The notes: a model not told the origin generated them from the sequence alone. A stretch of 64,000 nt of DNA from Limnanthes douglasii subsp. nivea (GCA_036936605.1 JAUPFV010000002.1:168401739-168465738), one strand, 5' to 3'; counted from the first letter of the stretch, positions 47,380 to 58,522 are shown. Program-made: numbers and translations.

Positions 47380-48020
47380 ACCAGAAGAGTCAGCATGGTA
47401 TTATTGGCCTTCCATCGCGGCATATGCTAAATATTTAGTTAAACGATGTGATCAATGCCAAAGGTTTGCAAATGCAATACATTTGTCAGCAGTTCCATTA
47501 GAATATATCACGCGATACATTTTGATAAATTGGGGGCTTTATCTAATAGGACCCCTATTAATGGCGTCCGGAGGTTGTCGAACTATTATATTAGCAGTTG
47601 ACTATTTTTCTAAATGGGCTGAAGCATAACCTCTCTCCAAACTATGTCCAAAGCGGTGATAAAATTTTGTACTATCTAACCTCCCCTTTTTTTGAATTCA
47701 AAGCTACTTCGAAGAAAATAATGACACAACTATAAAGTTGAACTAGATTTGGTTGAACAAAAAAGAATCAAAGCTCGCTTGAGAATTATTAATTATTGAG
47801 GTTATGAGAAAAAGATATGCGTCTAAAATTTGAAGAGGAGAATTCAAAGTGGGGGAGAAAATGGGAGACAAACAAAAAATTTGTAAAGCTAGCACCGAAT
47901 TGGGAAGGGTCATATACGGTAAGTGAAAATGTTAAATATGGAATTTATCAACTGCTCGATCAAAAAGGAAACTTTTTGAGGCACATGTGGAATGCTGAAC
48001 ACTTAAGACTTTACCTTGAA
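47380..48020 (+). pseudogene. Integrase remnants of Gypsy-3
   Basis: 47395-47640 has WYYWPSIAAYAKYLVKRCDQ with CQRFANAIH, then WGLYLIGPLLMASGG and AVDYFSKWAEA (first catalytic Asp region, Asp of the usual GIDLVGP replaced). The middle of the core is deleted; 47817-48020 encodes the C-terminal part (KLAPNWEGSYTVSENVKYGI, MWNAEHLRLYLE). Confidence 0.7.
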
Positions 48021-48024
48021 TAAT

Positions 48025-48904
48025 TGTATAAAATGTTTATTTGGGAGTATTATGGAGTAGTAGAACCGAGTTTCCGTATTTTGTTGTTGATCGTATATGA
48101 TTCAAATTGGTTTCATTTTTTATCTTATTCAACTTTCATCTTCATATCATATTTTTTTTTCTTAAAAATAGAGTTAGGAAAAAATAAAGAAACTAGATAT
48201 ATAAAAAATAATGGGATTGTCTAACCGTTTCTAATAGTATTTTTTTTATATATATTCAATTATTTTGCAATAAAATAATTGGAAATCAAAATTGTTTAAT
48301 TAATATAGTTATAAATTAAACTGGTCGATTCGGTTCATTTAATTAATTAAGGTTTAATAATTTGGGTAAAAGATAACTCGGCCGAGTTATTTTAAATTAA
48401 ATGGGATAATTGGATGGTAAAAATTAAATGGTAATATGGTTAGTATGTGAGAAAGTTAATGTAAATAGGATAAGTTGGTGAAAAGTAAAATATATTGTAA
48501 AGCGGTAAAAGTATTAAAGTAAATGTAAAAGGTTAAAAACTGAACGAAAGGTATTTTAGAACTGAATTGTTGAGTGACCATATTTGAAACAACAAATTAT
48601 ATATTTGGATGTCACGTGTCATCACCTAGCTAATTGACATGTGTCAGTGACCATATATGCAACATTCTTAAAAGAAAGGTGACCAATTTTGGGCACAAAA
48701 GAACTTTAGTGGCAAGTTTGTAACCAGTGTCAAACACCGATAACTAGTCAAGGTTTTTAGTTATTTTAACACTTATATAAATATATGGGAGCATACTCTT
48801 TCTTATCCGGGTGGCTCGGGGAGGTTTTAATGAGGTTCCCAAATCACTTGGAATCTATCATATTTTTCTTAAACAATTATTATGTTATTTTTTGTACTTA
48901 GTAT
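48025..48904 (+). other. Spacer 3' of Gypsy-3 pol
   Basis: Non-coding AT-rich DNA with no gene or repeat I can support. Confidence 0.5.
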
Positions 48905-49355
48905 GTTTTTATATGTACCTTTGAATGGATTATCTTCGAATGCTTATAATAGCAACTTTTTCTATATCTTCGAATTGATTACCTTCGAATGGTTATAGTG
49001 ATTGAGTTATATACCTTCGAATGGATAAAATAACTGATTTATGTACCTACAAATGGTTATAATAGTTAATTTGTGTATGCCTTCGAATGGATTACTTTTA
49101 CCTTCAAATGATCATAGTGATTTTGAATTATATACCTTCGAATGGATTGCCTTCGAATTAATAAAATAATTGAGTTATGTACATTTTGATTGGTTACCTT
49201 CGAATGTTTATGATAGTTAATTTGTGTATGTCGTTGAATGGATTATCATCGAATGGTTATAGTGATTGTTTTATATATCATCGAATGGATTGCCTTTGAA
49301 TGGTTAAAGTAATAGATTGGTGTGTCTTCAAGTGGATTAGTTTCGAATTATTAGA
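48905..49355 (+). repeat. Degenerate minisatellite, unit about 48 bp
   Basis: Nine to ten diverged copies built around CCTTCGAATGGATT followed by GGTTATAGTGATTGAGTTAT-like sequence. It lies between pol and the antisense ORF of Gypsy-3. Confidence 0.8.
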
Positions 49356-49399
49356 ATAAATAAAAAAGAAAAGATAGCAAAGCAACTCCAATTCACCGA

Positions 49400-49966
49400 T
49401 GGGATAACAAGTACAAAACTCCTTCGTTATGCCAAAGGCTTACAAAAAATATATGAATAATACAACAAATTTTTCTTGGACATACTACGGAATTTTTGGA
49501 ATCTGAACAAAATAACAATATGACTTACATATGTTAAGGACTTGCAACAACAACATAAACAATCACCGGACTCCGGGCTCATCCTTATCAACATTGTTTT
49601 CCTCTGAACTTCCACCTTCAGAGTTTCTCATGTCACTCCAATCTGAACTATCCCTAGATGAGTCCATATATATGCCCAACTGATCAATTATGAGCATATC
49701 ATTGGGTTAAAACCTTTCGTGAGCCAGCTGACACAAAGATATGAGGTTTAGCTTGGGGAATACCTTGTTAAATTCGAATCACATGTCAGATTTAATTGAA
49801 GCATCCCATTTGTCTAAAGACTTTAAGATCTCATCGGCATATCGTCCATCGTATCTTCTTTTCCTTTTATAGCTTAATATTTGATAGAGGTTAACTTCTC
49901 TTTGTATTTCTTAACGAAGGCCTCTTACTCCTTTAGCTCCTTTGAAAAGCGTTCAATGGTTGTCTT
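49400..49966 (-). pseudogene. Antisense ORF of Gypsy-3, C-terminal part
   Basis: Minus-strand continuation of the region at 56585-57493 across the Gypsy-4 insertion. It reads, with stops, TTIERFSKELKE, FVKKYKEKLTSIKY, EILKSLDKWDASIKSDM, CQLAHERF and an acidic Ser-rich tail (MDSSRDSSDWSDMRNSEGG, then SSEENN). A coiled coil followed by an acidic C-terminus matches the antisense ORF of Gypsy-4. Confidence 0.6.
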
Positions 49967-50285
49967 TGATTATGAAATAGAACTTCGAGGACTAAAATGT
50001 AAAGAATAAAACTTCTTATAACGGATTGTAAAGTTAGAGGAGGAATTTAAAAATATGTAGTCTAGTCAGGGACGAACGTGTAATTATCTCTTTATTGTAA
50101 TTGTTTTCAGTTGAGAGTTAAGTCTTTGCGCCTCTAATAAAGGTCATGGTTAATATATTAAAAGAGTTGGCTTTTTGAGATAGATCATTTTGACAATATG
50201 GTTTTCTCTCTGTAAAACCTATTTCTCTCTCTATAATCTGACTTCTCTAAATTTACTAAAGAAATCCAAGTAATCAAACACACCA
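49967..50285 (+). repeat. 5' LTR of Gypsy-4
   Basis: 319 bp, TGAT to CACCA. Where the 3' LTR has TCTATATAAAAG the 5' copy reads TCTAATAAAGG, so its TATA box is lost. Confidence 0.88.
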
Positions 50286-50287
50286 AA

Positions 50288-50305
50288 TTAGTGACTCCAT
50301 TGGGA
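50288..50305 (+). other. Primer-binding site of Gypsy-4
   Basis: TTAGTGACTCCATTGGGA, a decayed TTGGCGACTCCACTGGGGA type. Confidence 0.75.
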
Positions 50306-50385
50306 ACCTGATCTAACGATCGGTGCCTAGTTTACTAGTTTGAGTTTTCCAAACCTTTAAAACAATCTTTAAAATTTACAGTGAC

Positions 50386-50742
50386 TCAAGAAAACGACCT
50401 GCTGGTTCGATCAGCTATCAAAACACTGAAAACGATTTATAAAGGATAGATGATAGACAAGAAGGATCTACTCTGGTTCATCAAACTCAATCTGAGATAA
50501 AGTTACGAATGAATCAGCTTCTGGATAAGATAAATGCTATGAAGGAATCTATTAAATTTGGTTTCCACACTTCGAATAATGAAGCTAAATACGAAGCTCT
50601 ATTAGCAGGATTGAGACTTGCGAAGATATGTGGTGCAACTTCAGGACAATTAGAGACAAATTCTCAATTAGTGGCAAATCAAGTTTCTGGAGTTCCCGAA
50701 GAAAAAAAAGATCATTTAATTTTTTATCTTCCATATCTTTGA
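50386..50742 (+). pseudogene. gag N-terminus fused to RNase H in Gypsy-4
   Basis: The N-terminal gag stretch (MNQLLDKINAMKES at 50509, equal to NQLLDKINTLNE in TR-GAG-1 at about 931) passes directly into the RNase H segment FGFHTSNNEAKYEALLAGLR and NSQLVANQVSG. The rest of gag, all of protease and RT are missing. The junction at about 50550 is in frame, giving a 77-codon fusion that ends at 50742. The fusion is a deletion product, not a recognised gene type. Confidence 0.75.
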
Positions 50743-51059
50743 ATTTGATGCTTTTATTTGATCATGTTGTTGTGGACCATATAAATTGAGATAGTAACAT
50801 GGTAGTTGATCCCTTAGCAACTATTGCATACAAAAAAGATTACCCTTGGATTTTATTACAAGAAAGTCCATCGATTTTAGCCCATTCAGATCAGTGTGAA
50901 CATATTGAGGAACTGACTATCACCCCAGATACAAACTGAGGTGACAAGAGAGATGACATTTTGAATTTTTTATTAGAGGAGAGTTGCTTAAAGATGTGAA
51001 ATTGGCCAAAAAATTGTGAGGCAAGTCTTTTGGCTACATAGTATTAGATTGAGTTTTGC

Positions 51060-52180
51060 ATAAGAAAGCATTGAGTAGGACATTATTGTGATTTTTGAGC
51101 AGACAAAAATCACATGAGGTTTTATCAGAACTACATGATGGATAAGGATCAGCACATTGTTGGTTCAAGGCGTTGACTCGTCGAGTTTTGCTTGTAGGGT
51201 TTTATTGGCCCTCGATTATGAACGATGCCAAGAATTTGGTTCGAAGCTGTGATACTTGTCAAAAATTTGCTAACTCTATTCATAAACCAGCAGTTCCTCT
51301 TATGTCCATTACCAAAGCCATTCCATTTGATAGATGGGGGATAGATTTAGTAGGACCTTTACCAATGGCCTCTGGAGGACGACAAATGATAATTGTAGCA
51401 GTGGATTATTTTACGAAGTCGGCGGAAGAAGAGCCTCTGTCTGGAACCAAAGCTAATGATGTGATTCAATTTATTGTAAACTTTATTTGTTGTCGTTTTG
51501 GAGTACCTTGAAGAATTACTACAGACAATGGTCCTCAATTCAATAACAAAGAAATGGCTTCGTTCTATGCTTCGAAGGGAATCAAGCAATGTTTTTCAAA
51601 ACCTTTTCATCCCCAAGAAAATAAACAAGTAGAGGTGGCAAAAATGTCTATTTAGAAGGTTTGAAGAAGAATTTGACATGAGCAGCAAGAAAATGGCCTA
51701 ATTACTTAGAGGGGGTACTATGGGCTTATCGAACAACTCCTATGGGGGCTACTAAAGAGACCCATTTTGCTGTGGCGTATGGAATGGACGTTGCCAGTCC
51801 TGTGGATCTACTTTGCCTTCTTTTAGGATAATCCAATATTCCGAAGATTTGAATGATGAAGCTAAAAAAGTGAGTTTGGATTTGGTTGAAGAGAAAAGAG
51901 TTTGAGCAAATTTAAATATAATTCATTATCAAACTCTTATGAGGAACATATATAATTTGAGGTTGAAAATGAGGGAGTTCAAGGTAGGTGACAAGATGTT
52001 AAGAAAGGTGTTCCTCCATACCAGGGAAAAGAGCCATAGTAAGATGACCCCAAATTAGGAAGGACCTTATATGGTTGTGGAAAGGATAAATCCAGGTTCT
52101 TACCACCTTTATGATAATCATGGGAGGATACTTCAACATCCGTGGAATATATAACATCTTAAACTGTACTGGGAGTGATT
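51060..52180 (+). pseudogene. Integrase of Gypsy-4
   Basis: 51173-51511 (112 codons) holds the end of the zinc-binding domain (CDTCQKFAN) and the core start (FDRWGIDLVGPLPMASGG, AVDYFTKSAE), with the first catalytic Asp in GIDL. After a stop at 51511 come RITTDNGPQFNNKE (second Asp) and HPQENKQVEV (the Glu). 51900-52180 has the C-terminal part (KMTPN-EGPYMVVERI). All three catalytic residues are present but stops divide the frame. The His residues of the zinc motif lie upstream around 51120-51160. Confidence 0.85.
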
Positions 52181-52424
52181 GTATCGTAGTCTGAAATTGT
52201 TTTCCTTGATTGACTAGCGCACTTTTTTCTACCATGTTGGCGCAGGAAAGTTTTAATGATGGACTATGTACATATTCAATCTATCAATAAAATACATTTT
52301 TTGGCCAATAGTTGTTTACGAATGCTTGGTTAAACTATTCCGTAACTAATCAAATACTAATCATCTTTGGTTGACCAAGAGTATAATATTATGAACTGTT
52401 GAATACACTTTTCAAAAAAGCAAC

Positions 52425-52556
52425 CATATTCGAAGTGCTACGTTCATCAAACGTAACATAATATTCGAAGTGCTACGTTCATTAAATGTACTATAATATT
52501 TGAAGTGCTACGTTCATTAAACGCACTATAATATTCGAAGTGTTAAGCATTATAAT
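52425..52556 (+). repeat. 35-bp minisatellite, 3.7 copies
   Basis: Unit ATATTCGAAGTGCTACGTTC followed by ATTAAACGTACTATA. It lies between integrase and the antisense ORF of Gypsy-4. Confidence 0.92.
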
Positions 52557-52789
52557 GATTATTTAAAATATCATGTAATGTTTTCACTCCGTACAACTAA
52601 TATAAATAACAGTCAAATGCGAATATAACTTGAAGAAATTAAATCATAAACAAAAATATTTGTCATTCAATTTAATTTGATGAGCACAGTGTAATTTCAT
52701 AGATACCAAGTGAAAATATATCTATTGAAACAAAATTTTACAGTAATGATATGACAGATACAATAAACGATACTAAAATTATTCCTCAG

Positions 52790-55765
52790 AGCTCTTTTCG
52801 GAATCCTCCTTTGAATTTTCCTCTTCGGATGATGAGCTAGGAACAAGATCCGAAGCGTAACTAGGGAGCTGTTCGATGGGGATTTCACTTCAAAAGCTGG
52901 AAATATCGATTTTAGGATATGTAGCATGGATTTCACGAAGAAGTGTGATGACTTTTTGTTCTTTGTCATTATTAATAGCTGCCAACATGTCTTTTGTACA
53001 CTCATCTTCAACGGCAGTGACAGCAAGTTGCTTCTCCTTATCAAATTGGGCTTTGAGGGTGGTCAAGTTATCAATCAATTGTTTCTTCTTTGTCTCTGTG
53101 TTGCCAAGATAAACTTGAAGGTTATCGAATTTTTTCTTTTCTGCGGCTAACTCTTCAGAACGTTTAACCTTAAGTTGATCTATTTTGTTCTGATGCGAAG
53201 TGTTGAGATCTTCTTTTTCTCTTCAATGCAATTCTCTAAGGTGCTTCTTGAAATGAAGAAGCCCTCTAAGAAATTCAGATATGTCCATTTGAAATTTATG
53301 GAACTTACTTATTATAAGGTCCTCAAATATCTCCCTCATCTTTTCCTCAGCTACAGAAGCACCTTTATAATTAACCATTTCTTTAGCCATGTGATTTAAA
53401 TGACTTCGAGAATATTCAATTTCTTGAGTCAACTTTTGCACTGCAGCATCGAGATCAGTGAAAGGTTGACGAGCAGCAAAAACGTCTTATGATGCTTCCA
53501 TAAGAGGAAAGACAATTGGGCTAGGTCGAGGAATAAGAGCTAAAGATCTTGTGGGAACAATAACCTCAGGAGATGTGGCTTCGGAGGTAGCAGGTGCAGC
53601 TCTTCTTCCAAGATTGTATAGATGATCATGAATTTCCTGAATGATGGGATCCTCATCTCCAGCAAGCTCTAGTGATTCGTTGAAATTGATAAAGCTGTCA
53701 AGATCGAAGTGGTCATCACCTTGATCATTCTATATAGCCACAGTCACCATTTGCTTATTGGCAGCATTTTTAACAAGAGCTTCATTTTCTTTAGGTTAAT
53801 TTTGATGATTCTATGTATCACTGTTGCCATCGGACAATACATCTTCAACAATCTCCACGGTTTTCTTTTTCCCTTTCTTTTGTGGAGTTGTTTTGGTGGC
53901 ACTTTTCTTTTTTGAAGGAGCAGTTTTCTTCTTCTTTTTTGAAGAAGGTTCGTCTTATACTCCTTCCTCGATGGTTGAGATATTTCTTTCTTTTGTTTTC
54001 CTCCTCGAACCTCTTGGCTTCGGATCTACTGGAGGGCTAACACCAGATGTGCTAGTTGTTTTTTTATTTTATTTTTCCTTTTCCTTCTGAGGAATATGGA
54101 TATCTGATCTACTACGAATTGGTAAGAATACCTTACAGTCAGGATGGACTAACCTTTTGACAGTTTATCTAGGATAGGGTTGCTCCATCAAATTCTCAGG
54201 AGGCAGAGCTCCAAACATGATCGAAAACATGTGGTTGATAAGAAAATTGATAGGTTCAAAAGTAGTGTGGAAGAGGTTATTTCATTCCTTTTCAGCCCAT
54301 GCAGCAATTTTGATGAAAATCTATTTTGCTCTCTCTCGACGAAGGGCATAGCACCTCGAAATTTATGTTCAGAATATAGAAGTTGATAGAAAATGAGGAT
54401 AGCATCGGTTAAAAATATAATTTAGAGAAATAAAATTAAAAGACTTACGATTACTCCTCCGGATGAGGTTCAATCTAGAAGGGTTGACTTCGGATATTTC
54501 TTTGCCATTCTCCTACAACCCATAAATGAAGATGAATTTATGTTCCAAAATTTGTCTGACAATTTGGTTGGAGATATGAATTCCTCGATGCAGATCAGGA
54601 TTTTGGACAAGCGGGAGGCCATGATCACAAAAAACAGCGTGAACCGTTGATTTGGTGTCACTTGGGTTGGATAGAGATTCAAAAGCTCGAAGTAGTCCAC
54701 TGTCTATGATCCAGTCGAAATTGAAGACCCCAATTGATGATTTCTGGGTAGACCAACAGTTCGTCTTTTTTATAATCTAAAGATATTTTTCCTTTTTTGG
54801 GAAGACGAAGCGTAATCTTGTCTCCCATTCCTTATTGCTTATTTAGATCAATTGTTTGGCTTTCTTTGTAATATGTATACATAACGTTTTTTAGAGCCAG
54901 TATATAGTTCGCATCGAGAAATCTCAAGTTCTCACCTATTGACGAGCACTCCTCGTCAGATATTGTGATTAGAACTTTCTTTTTCCTCGGTCTACGAGCC
55001 TTTTCTTTTGCATCACTTTTCGATTCCTCTGAAGCTTCTTCTTCTGTTTCAGCTTCATTGTTTGATTGCATGGTGTCGGAATCGACTCGTCCATCAGTCA
55101 AGGAAGATCGATTGAGAAATTTTGTTGAGACGATGTCGTCGTTTCAACAATCTCCCTCGCAGGAGGAGAAGTAGTTGATGGATTCGAAGTGACATCGGCA
55201 ACATCTCCCATGGCTAAAAGTCTTTTTTCTCGGAGTTCGAGGAGGATAAGTTTTTGTAAGATTGGTTGAGGAAGGAGTCTCTTCAGATTTCTTCGAGAAG
55301 TATTTGCTTACTTTGCGACTAATTTGAGATGATGATTCAGTGAGGGCGGGTGATATTCAAGGTGTTTTTGGTGTTTGATTTTTTTATGATTGACTTTCCT
55401 CTGTGTGAGGAAAAGGTGAAAATTGTGTTTTTGGAAGGATCGAAGTTACTATAGTATATAGTTTTCAAAGATAGACCAAGAGGGGCGTTGCTTATTAAGC
55501 CAGCTGCTCTGTATTCATCTGCCCTTTCAATAAAACATAGATAATCGTAAGCTCCAAAGACGTTGTTTTTATTTCGAAGATTTGGGTTTTTTGGGAATGT
55601 TGGCTTTAGATCTTCTACTCTTGGATGCTTTCTCATAAACCAGTTGAAGATTGAACGAAAAGTTTGAAGTTTCCAGTGAAGGTAGCCAACAGATTGAAGA
55701 AGACATTGAAGGTAGCAAAGATATTTTAGGCTTTTTACAGTTTCTATCTTAAGGAATTTAATCAC
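52790..55765 (-). pseudogene. Antisense ORF region of Gypsy-4
   Basis: Large decayed coding region on the strand opposite pol. Read from 55765 leftwards: 142-codon frame (FGAYDYLCFIERADEYRAAG), then 55101-54832 (acidic, ETEEEASEESKSDAKEKARR, then LDANYILALKNVMYTYYKE), a globular part (54700-54470), a Lys-rich segment (53880-54010, KKKKKTAPSKKKS), coiled-coil parts (53441-53223; 53112-52890, LTTLKAQFDKEKQLAVTAVE) and an acidic C-terminus (SSSSEEENSKEDSEKSSEE near 52800). The order resembles Gypsy-3's antisense ORF. Function unknown; several frameshifts and stops. Confidence 0.6.
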
Positions 55766-56250
55766 TGAATAAAATAATGGGTCACAATGGTATTTATAAA
55801 AGGAGAAAGGAAGTATTGATAAGTGGAAGAGGTAGATGGTGATTGGCTCGAATTTGAAGTGGTTACGTAGATAAGGATCTAACTTGTGTCACGTTATGGG
55901 TCTAATGGTAGACCTACTGCCTAGGGTGTTATTATTTGCTATGAGATAGACTAAGCATCTAAAGTGTCACCCTAAATTTGGTTTTCGCCTCGAATCATGA
56001 TATCAGGAAGAGATGTTTGGATTAAAACAATTTGATGTGTAAGACAGGATTTAAAGTGAAACAGCATCTCTAGAGCACGTAGAATTGTGGATAATGTGGG
56101 CTTTATTCACCTATAAATATATTCGACGCATGTGACATAAATTATCGGATAACAGTATGTTCGAAGCACTTCGGATTATGGATAAGGGGATTTTCTTCAC
56201 CTTTGATTATGTTCGAGGCTAGTTAGTTCTCATTTATTTACTTACATGAG

Positions 56251-56265
56251 AACTAAGGGGGCTAC
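56251..56265 (+). other. Polypurine tract of Gypsy-4
   Basis: AACTAAGGGGGCTAC directly before the 3' LTR. Confidence 0.8.
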
Positions 56266-56584
56266 TGATGAGGAAATGGAACTTCGAGGACTAACATTTA
56301 AAAAATAAAACTTCTTATAACATATTGTAAAGTTAGAGGAGGAATTTAGAACTATGTAGTTTAGTCAGGGACTAACATGTAATTATCTCTTTATTGTAAC
56401 TGTTTTCAGTTGAGAGTTAAGTCTTTGCGTCTCTATATAAAAGTCAGGGATGATCTAATAAAGGGGTTGGCTTTTGAGATAGATCATTTTGACAATCTGA
56501 TTTTCTCTCTCTAAAACCTATTGATATCTCTATAATCTGACTTCTCTCAATTTATTAAGACAATCCAAGTAATCAAACTCACCA
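56266..56584 (+). repeat. 3' LTR of Gypsy-4
   Basis: 319 bp, TGATGAGG to CACCA. TATA box CTATATAAAA at 56432-56441 and AATAAAGGGG at about 56457-56466, the same layout as in the TR-GAG-1 LTR. Confidence 0.9.
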
Positions 56585-57493
56585 GCCTTATCATTATTTT
56601 GCTGATGTTTCAGTCTTTGTAATCTCCTCAAAACTAGATGATTGCAACCCTTTGTAAGTACCTTTTAGCCTTAATAACTCATCTTTAACCAATTTAACCT
56701 CATCTACCAAACCATCGGCACACGTTTTCCCCTTCAAATAACTCCTTGTGATTCTTGTTTTCTTCTTCAAGTGAGGCAATGGTGTCTCTTTATGCCTTGA
56801 ACTTTCTCTCTAGATCAGCAACAGGTTTTATGAATCCCAACATCGAATACCCTAGTATATCAAGTTCCTTTATCAGCTCAAAGGGCATGTCGTCATAAAC
56901 CACATTTGTAACATTATCAATAGATCCGAAGAAGTCTTTTTCAAAAGTGTTAAAGTCAATCCCACCCATAGGATTCATCAGATTTTATTTGCATATGTTT
57001 CTCCCTATAATGGTGGGAGAAATAGGGAAGGTGGGTCATATGTTAGAAGTGTTGGAAGAACAATGGATGGGACGATAAGAGGGACGATTTCTGAACTAGT
57101 AGTTGTTATTTTCTTTTTCTTCTCTCTTTTATCAGTGCAGTGCTTGCTTCTCTTGTGTGTCTTTTTATTTTGAACATGAAGCTTTACGGGTGTGTCTCTC
57201 TCTTCGACATTAGCAGTGACTACAGCTAGAAAATATTCATCAATTGTGGCTAGCAAACACTCATCGTCCTGCATCACAGCTTCAACCACAACTGTGTCTT
57301 TATTCGAGCCTTGCTTGGCCTTTTTAACTTTCTTAGCTCGATGGTTGGGGGCTCTAGTCCTTGTTGGAAGAACGTTTTTGCTATATGCAGCCTTAATTCT
57401 CTTAAGGATAGTGGTCGCCCGAAGAGGAGTGGTCAATTGCTCCCACATTATATCTCGTTCGGAGCTAGTCCTCCAAAGGTGACTCTGAACCAA
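56585..57493 (-). pseudogene. Antisense ORF of Gypsy-3, N-terminal and middle part
   Basis: Frames 57493-57005 (162 codons; basic, NHRAKKVKKAKQGSNK, later HKRSKHCTDKREKKKK), 56978-56790 (DFNTFEKDFFGSIDNV, ELIKELDILGYSMLGF) and 56779-56594 (coiled coil, DEVKLVKDELLRLKGTYKG). They continue at 49966 beyond the Gypsy-4 insertion. The two 49.4-50.0 and 56.6-57.5 kb pieces together form one antisense ORF region. Confidence 0.6.
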
Positions 57494-57649
57494 GATGTTG
57501 GGGGTAAGGCACTGGTGGAAGCTATTGGACCAATTCTCTTTGGCCCATTAACACGGTTCTTAAAAATTAACTTTGGTATCATTCAGATGATACATATAAG
57601 ATTTATGTTTGAGGATCTATGGATTTATTCCCTTTTTCATAAATATTAG

Positions 57650-57953
57650 GATGATCAAAAGGTTATGCATAGCTAAGTGTCTCGGCATAACCCCCGTTGC
57701 CTCAATTTTGTTTTCCAACCGTGTAACTTTAAGCTTGTTCACAATTATTACACTTAGCAAAACTACCATTAAGATTCTCAGTAAAATGTTCTCATGCTAA
57801 ATATATTTTCTTCATACTCTTTATATCACCGATACTACTACCAGATATATCGGCTCTAACATTGGAAGAATGTGTTTTGAAGTGTGGGGTTTCTAGACTA
57901 ATATCTACATGATCATGCATATCATAAAAAGAATTTAGGTCAGGATTAGCCAT
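57650..57953 (-). pseudogene. N-terminus of a hAT-like transposase (BED zinc finger)
   Basis: A start at 57953 (MANPDLNSFYDMHDHVDISL) leads to a stop near 57790, then EHFTENLNGSFAKCNNCEQA (about 57735-57790) and, in another frame, EATGVMPRHLAMHN (about 57660-57700). The C-X2-C ... H-X3-H spacing and the ENLNGSFAKC context resemble BED-type zinc fingers at the N-terminus of plant hAT transposases. The catalytic part is absent: by about 57500 Gypsy-3 antisense ORF sequence begins. One stop and one frameshift. Confidence 0.5.
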
Positions 57954-58365
57954 AAGGCGAGGTTGGGAATTAGCCCCCGGCCATAGTTAGCCGAGACATT
58001 GGTAAGATTAAGTATGAAAAAACTAGTAAAAGGATTGTGTATTTTCTTAAAGTATGAAAAAACTAGTGATTGAAACAAATATCAAACAACGTCGTAAATA
58101 AATAAAATGAAAGAGTATATCAAGCACTAAAATCAGCAATGATCCTCTTTCGTCAAGTAAAACTTGATTGAGTAGATCGATTACGAAATTTAATCAAAGA
58201 TTATAAAAGAATAATATATAAGAATGGTTTGAGAGGTTGTAGTAGTAATTGCAGTAATTGGTTTTAAGAGCTTTTGGAAGAACAATATTGTTTGAGAGAT
58301 GATTTAAGAGATAAATGATAATTGTATGAGTTCTTATCTATTTATAGAGAAGAAACTCATAAAAA
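57954..58365 (-). promoter_or_regulatory. Putative leader and promoter of the hAT-like gene
   Basis: On the minus strand CTCTATAAATAGATAAG (about 58330-58346) is a plausible TATA box. It is followed by a CT-rich, AT-rich leader of about 380 bp to the start codon at 57953. Confidence 0.4.
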
Positions 58366-58522
58366 ATTTAGATCAAATCGGATATCCAATTTGCAACGAC
58401 CATTTTTTTTTAAAAATGGCCAAATCAGATATCTCATTTGAAACACGCTTTAAAAAAACTAGCTGTTGTAAATCGAATATCTGATTTGGCTAATCAGATA
58501 TCCGATTTACAAAGGAAAAAAC
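58366..58522. repeat. Cluster of GATATC-centred palindromic repeats
   Basis: Four near-palindromic copies of AAATCNGATATCNNATTT (about 58375, 58424, 58471, 58490), in both orientations. They lie just upstream of the hAT-like promoter, as expected for subterminal transposase-binding repeats. Confidence 0.6.

Larger units (their letters stand above)
49967..56584 (+). mobile_element. Gypsy-4: internally deleted Tat-type element
   Basis: Complete outer structure: LTRs 49967-50285 and 56266-56584, primer site, gag N-terminus fused to RNase H, integrase, minisatellite, antisense ORF region, purine tract. Target duplication GTCTT (49962-49966) / GCCTT (56585-56589), one mismatch. LTR identity is roughly 88% by eye. 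The rest of gag, protease and RT are deleted, so it was non-autonomous or lost them after insertion. Confidence 0.88.
42292..57600 (+). mobile_element. Gypsy-3: heavily decayed Tat-type element (interrupted)
   Basis: Plus strand: 5' LTR (42292-42673), primer site, gag, protease, RT, RNase H, integrase remnants, a minisatellite, and an antisense ORF region that is split by Gypsy-4 (49967-56584) and resumes at 56585. No 3' LTR is found; the element is probably cut by the hAT-like sequence that starts near 57600. Confidence 0.75.

Noticed and set aside
53709..54090. Hydrophobic Phe-rich plus-strand frames resembling membrane proteins
   Set aside because: They are the complement of the Lys-rich minus-strand segment of the Gypsy-4 antisense ORF.
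57192..57482. Plus-strand frames of 96 and 112 codons
   Set aside because: They overlap the basic, Lys-rich minus-strand frame of the Gypsy-3 antisense ORF and are its shadows.
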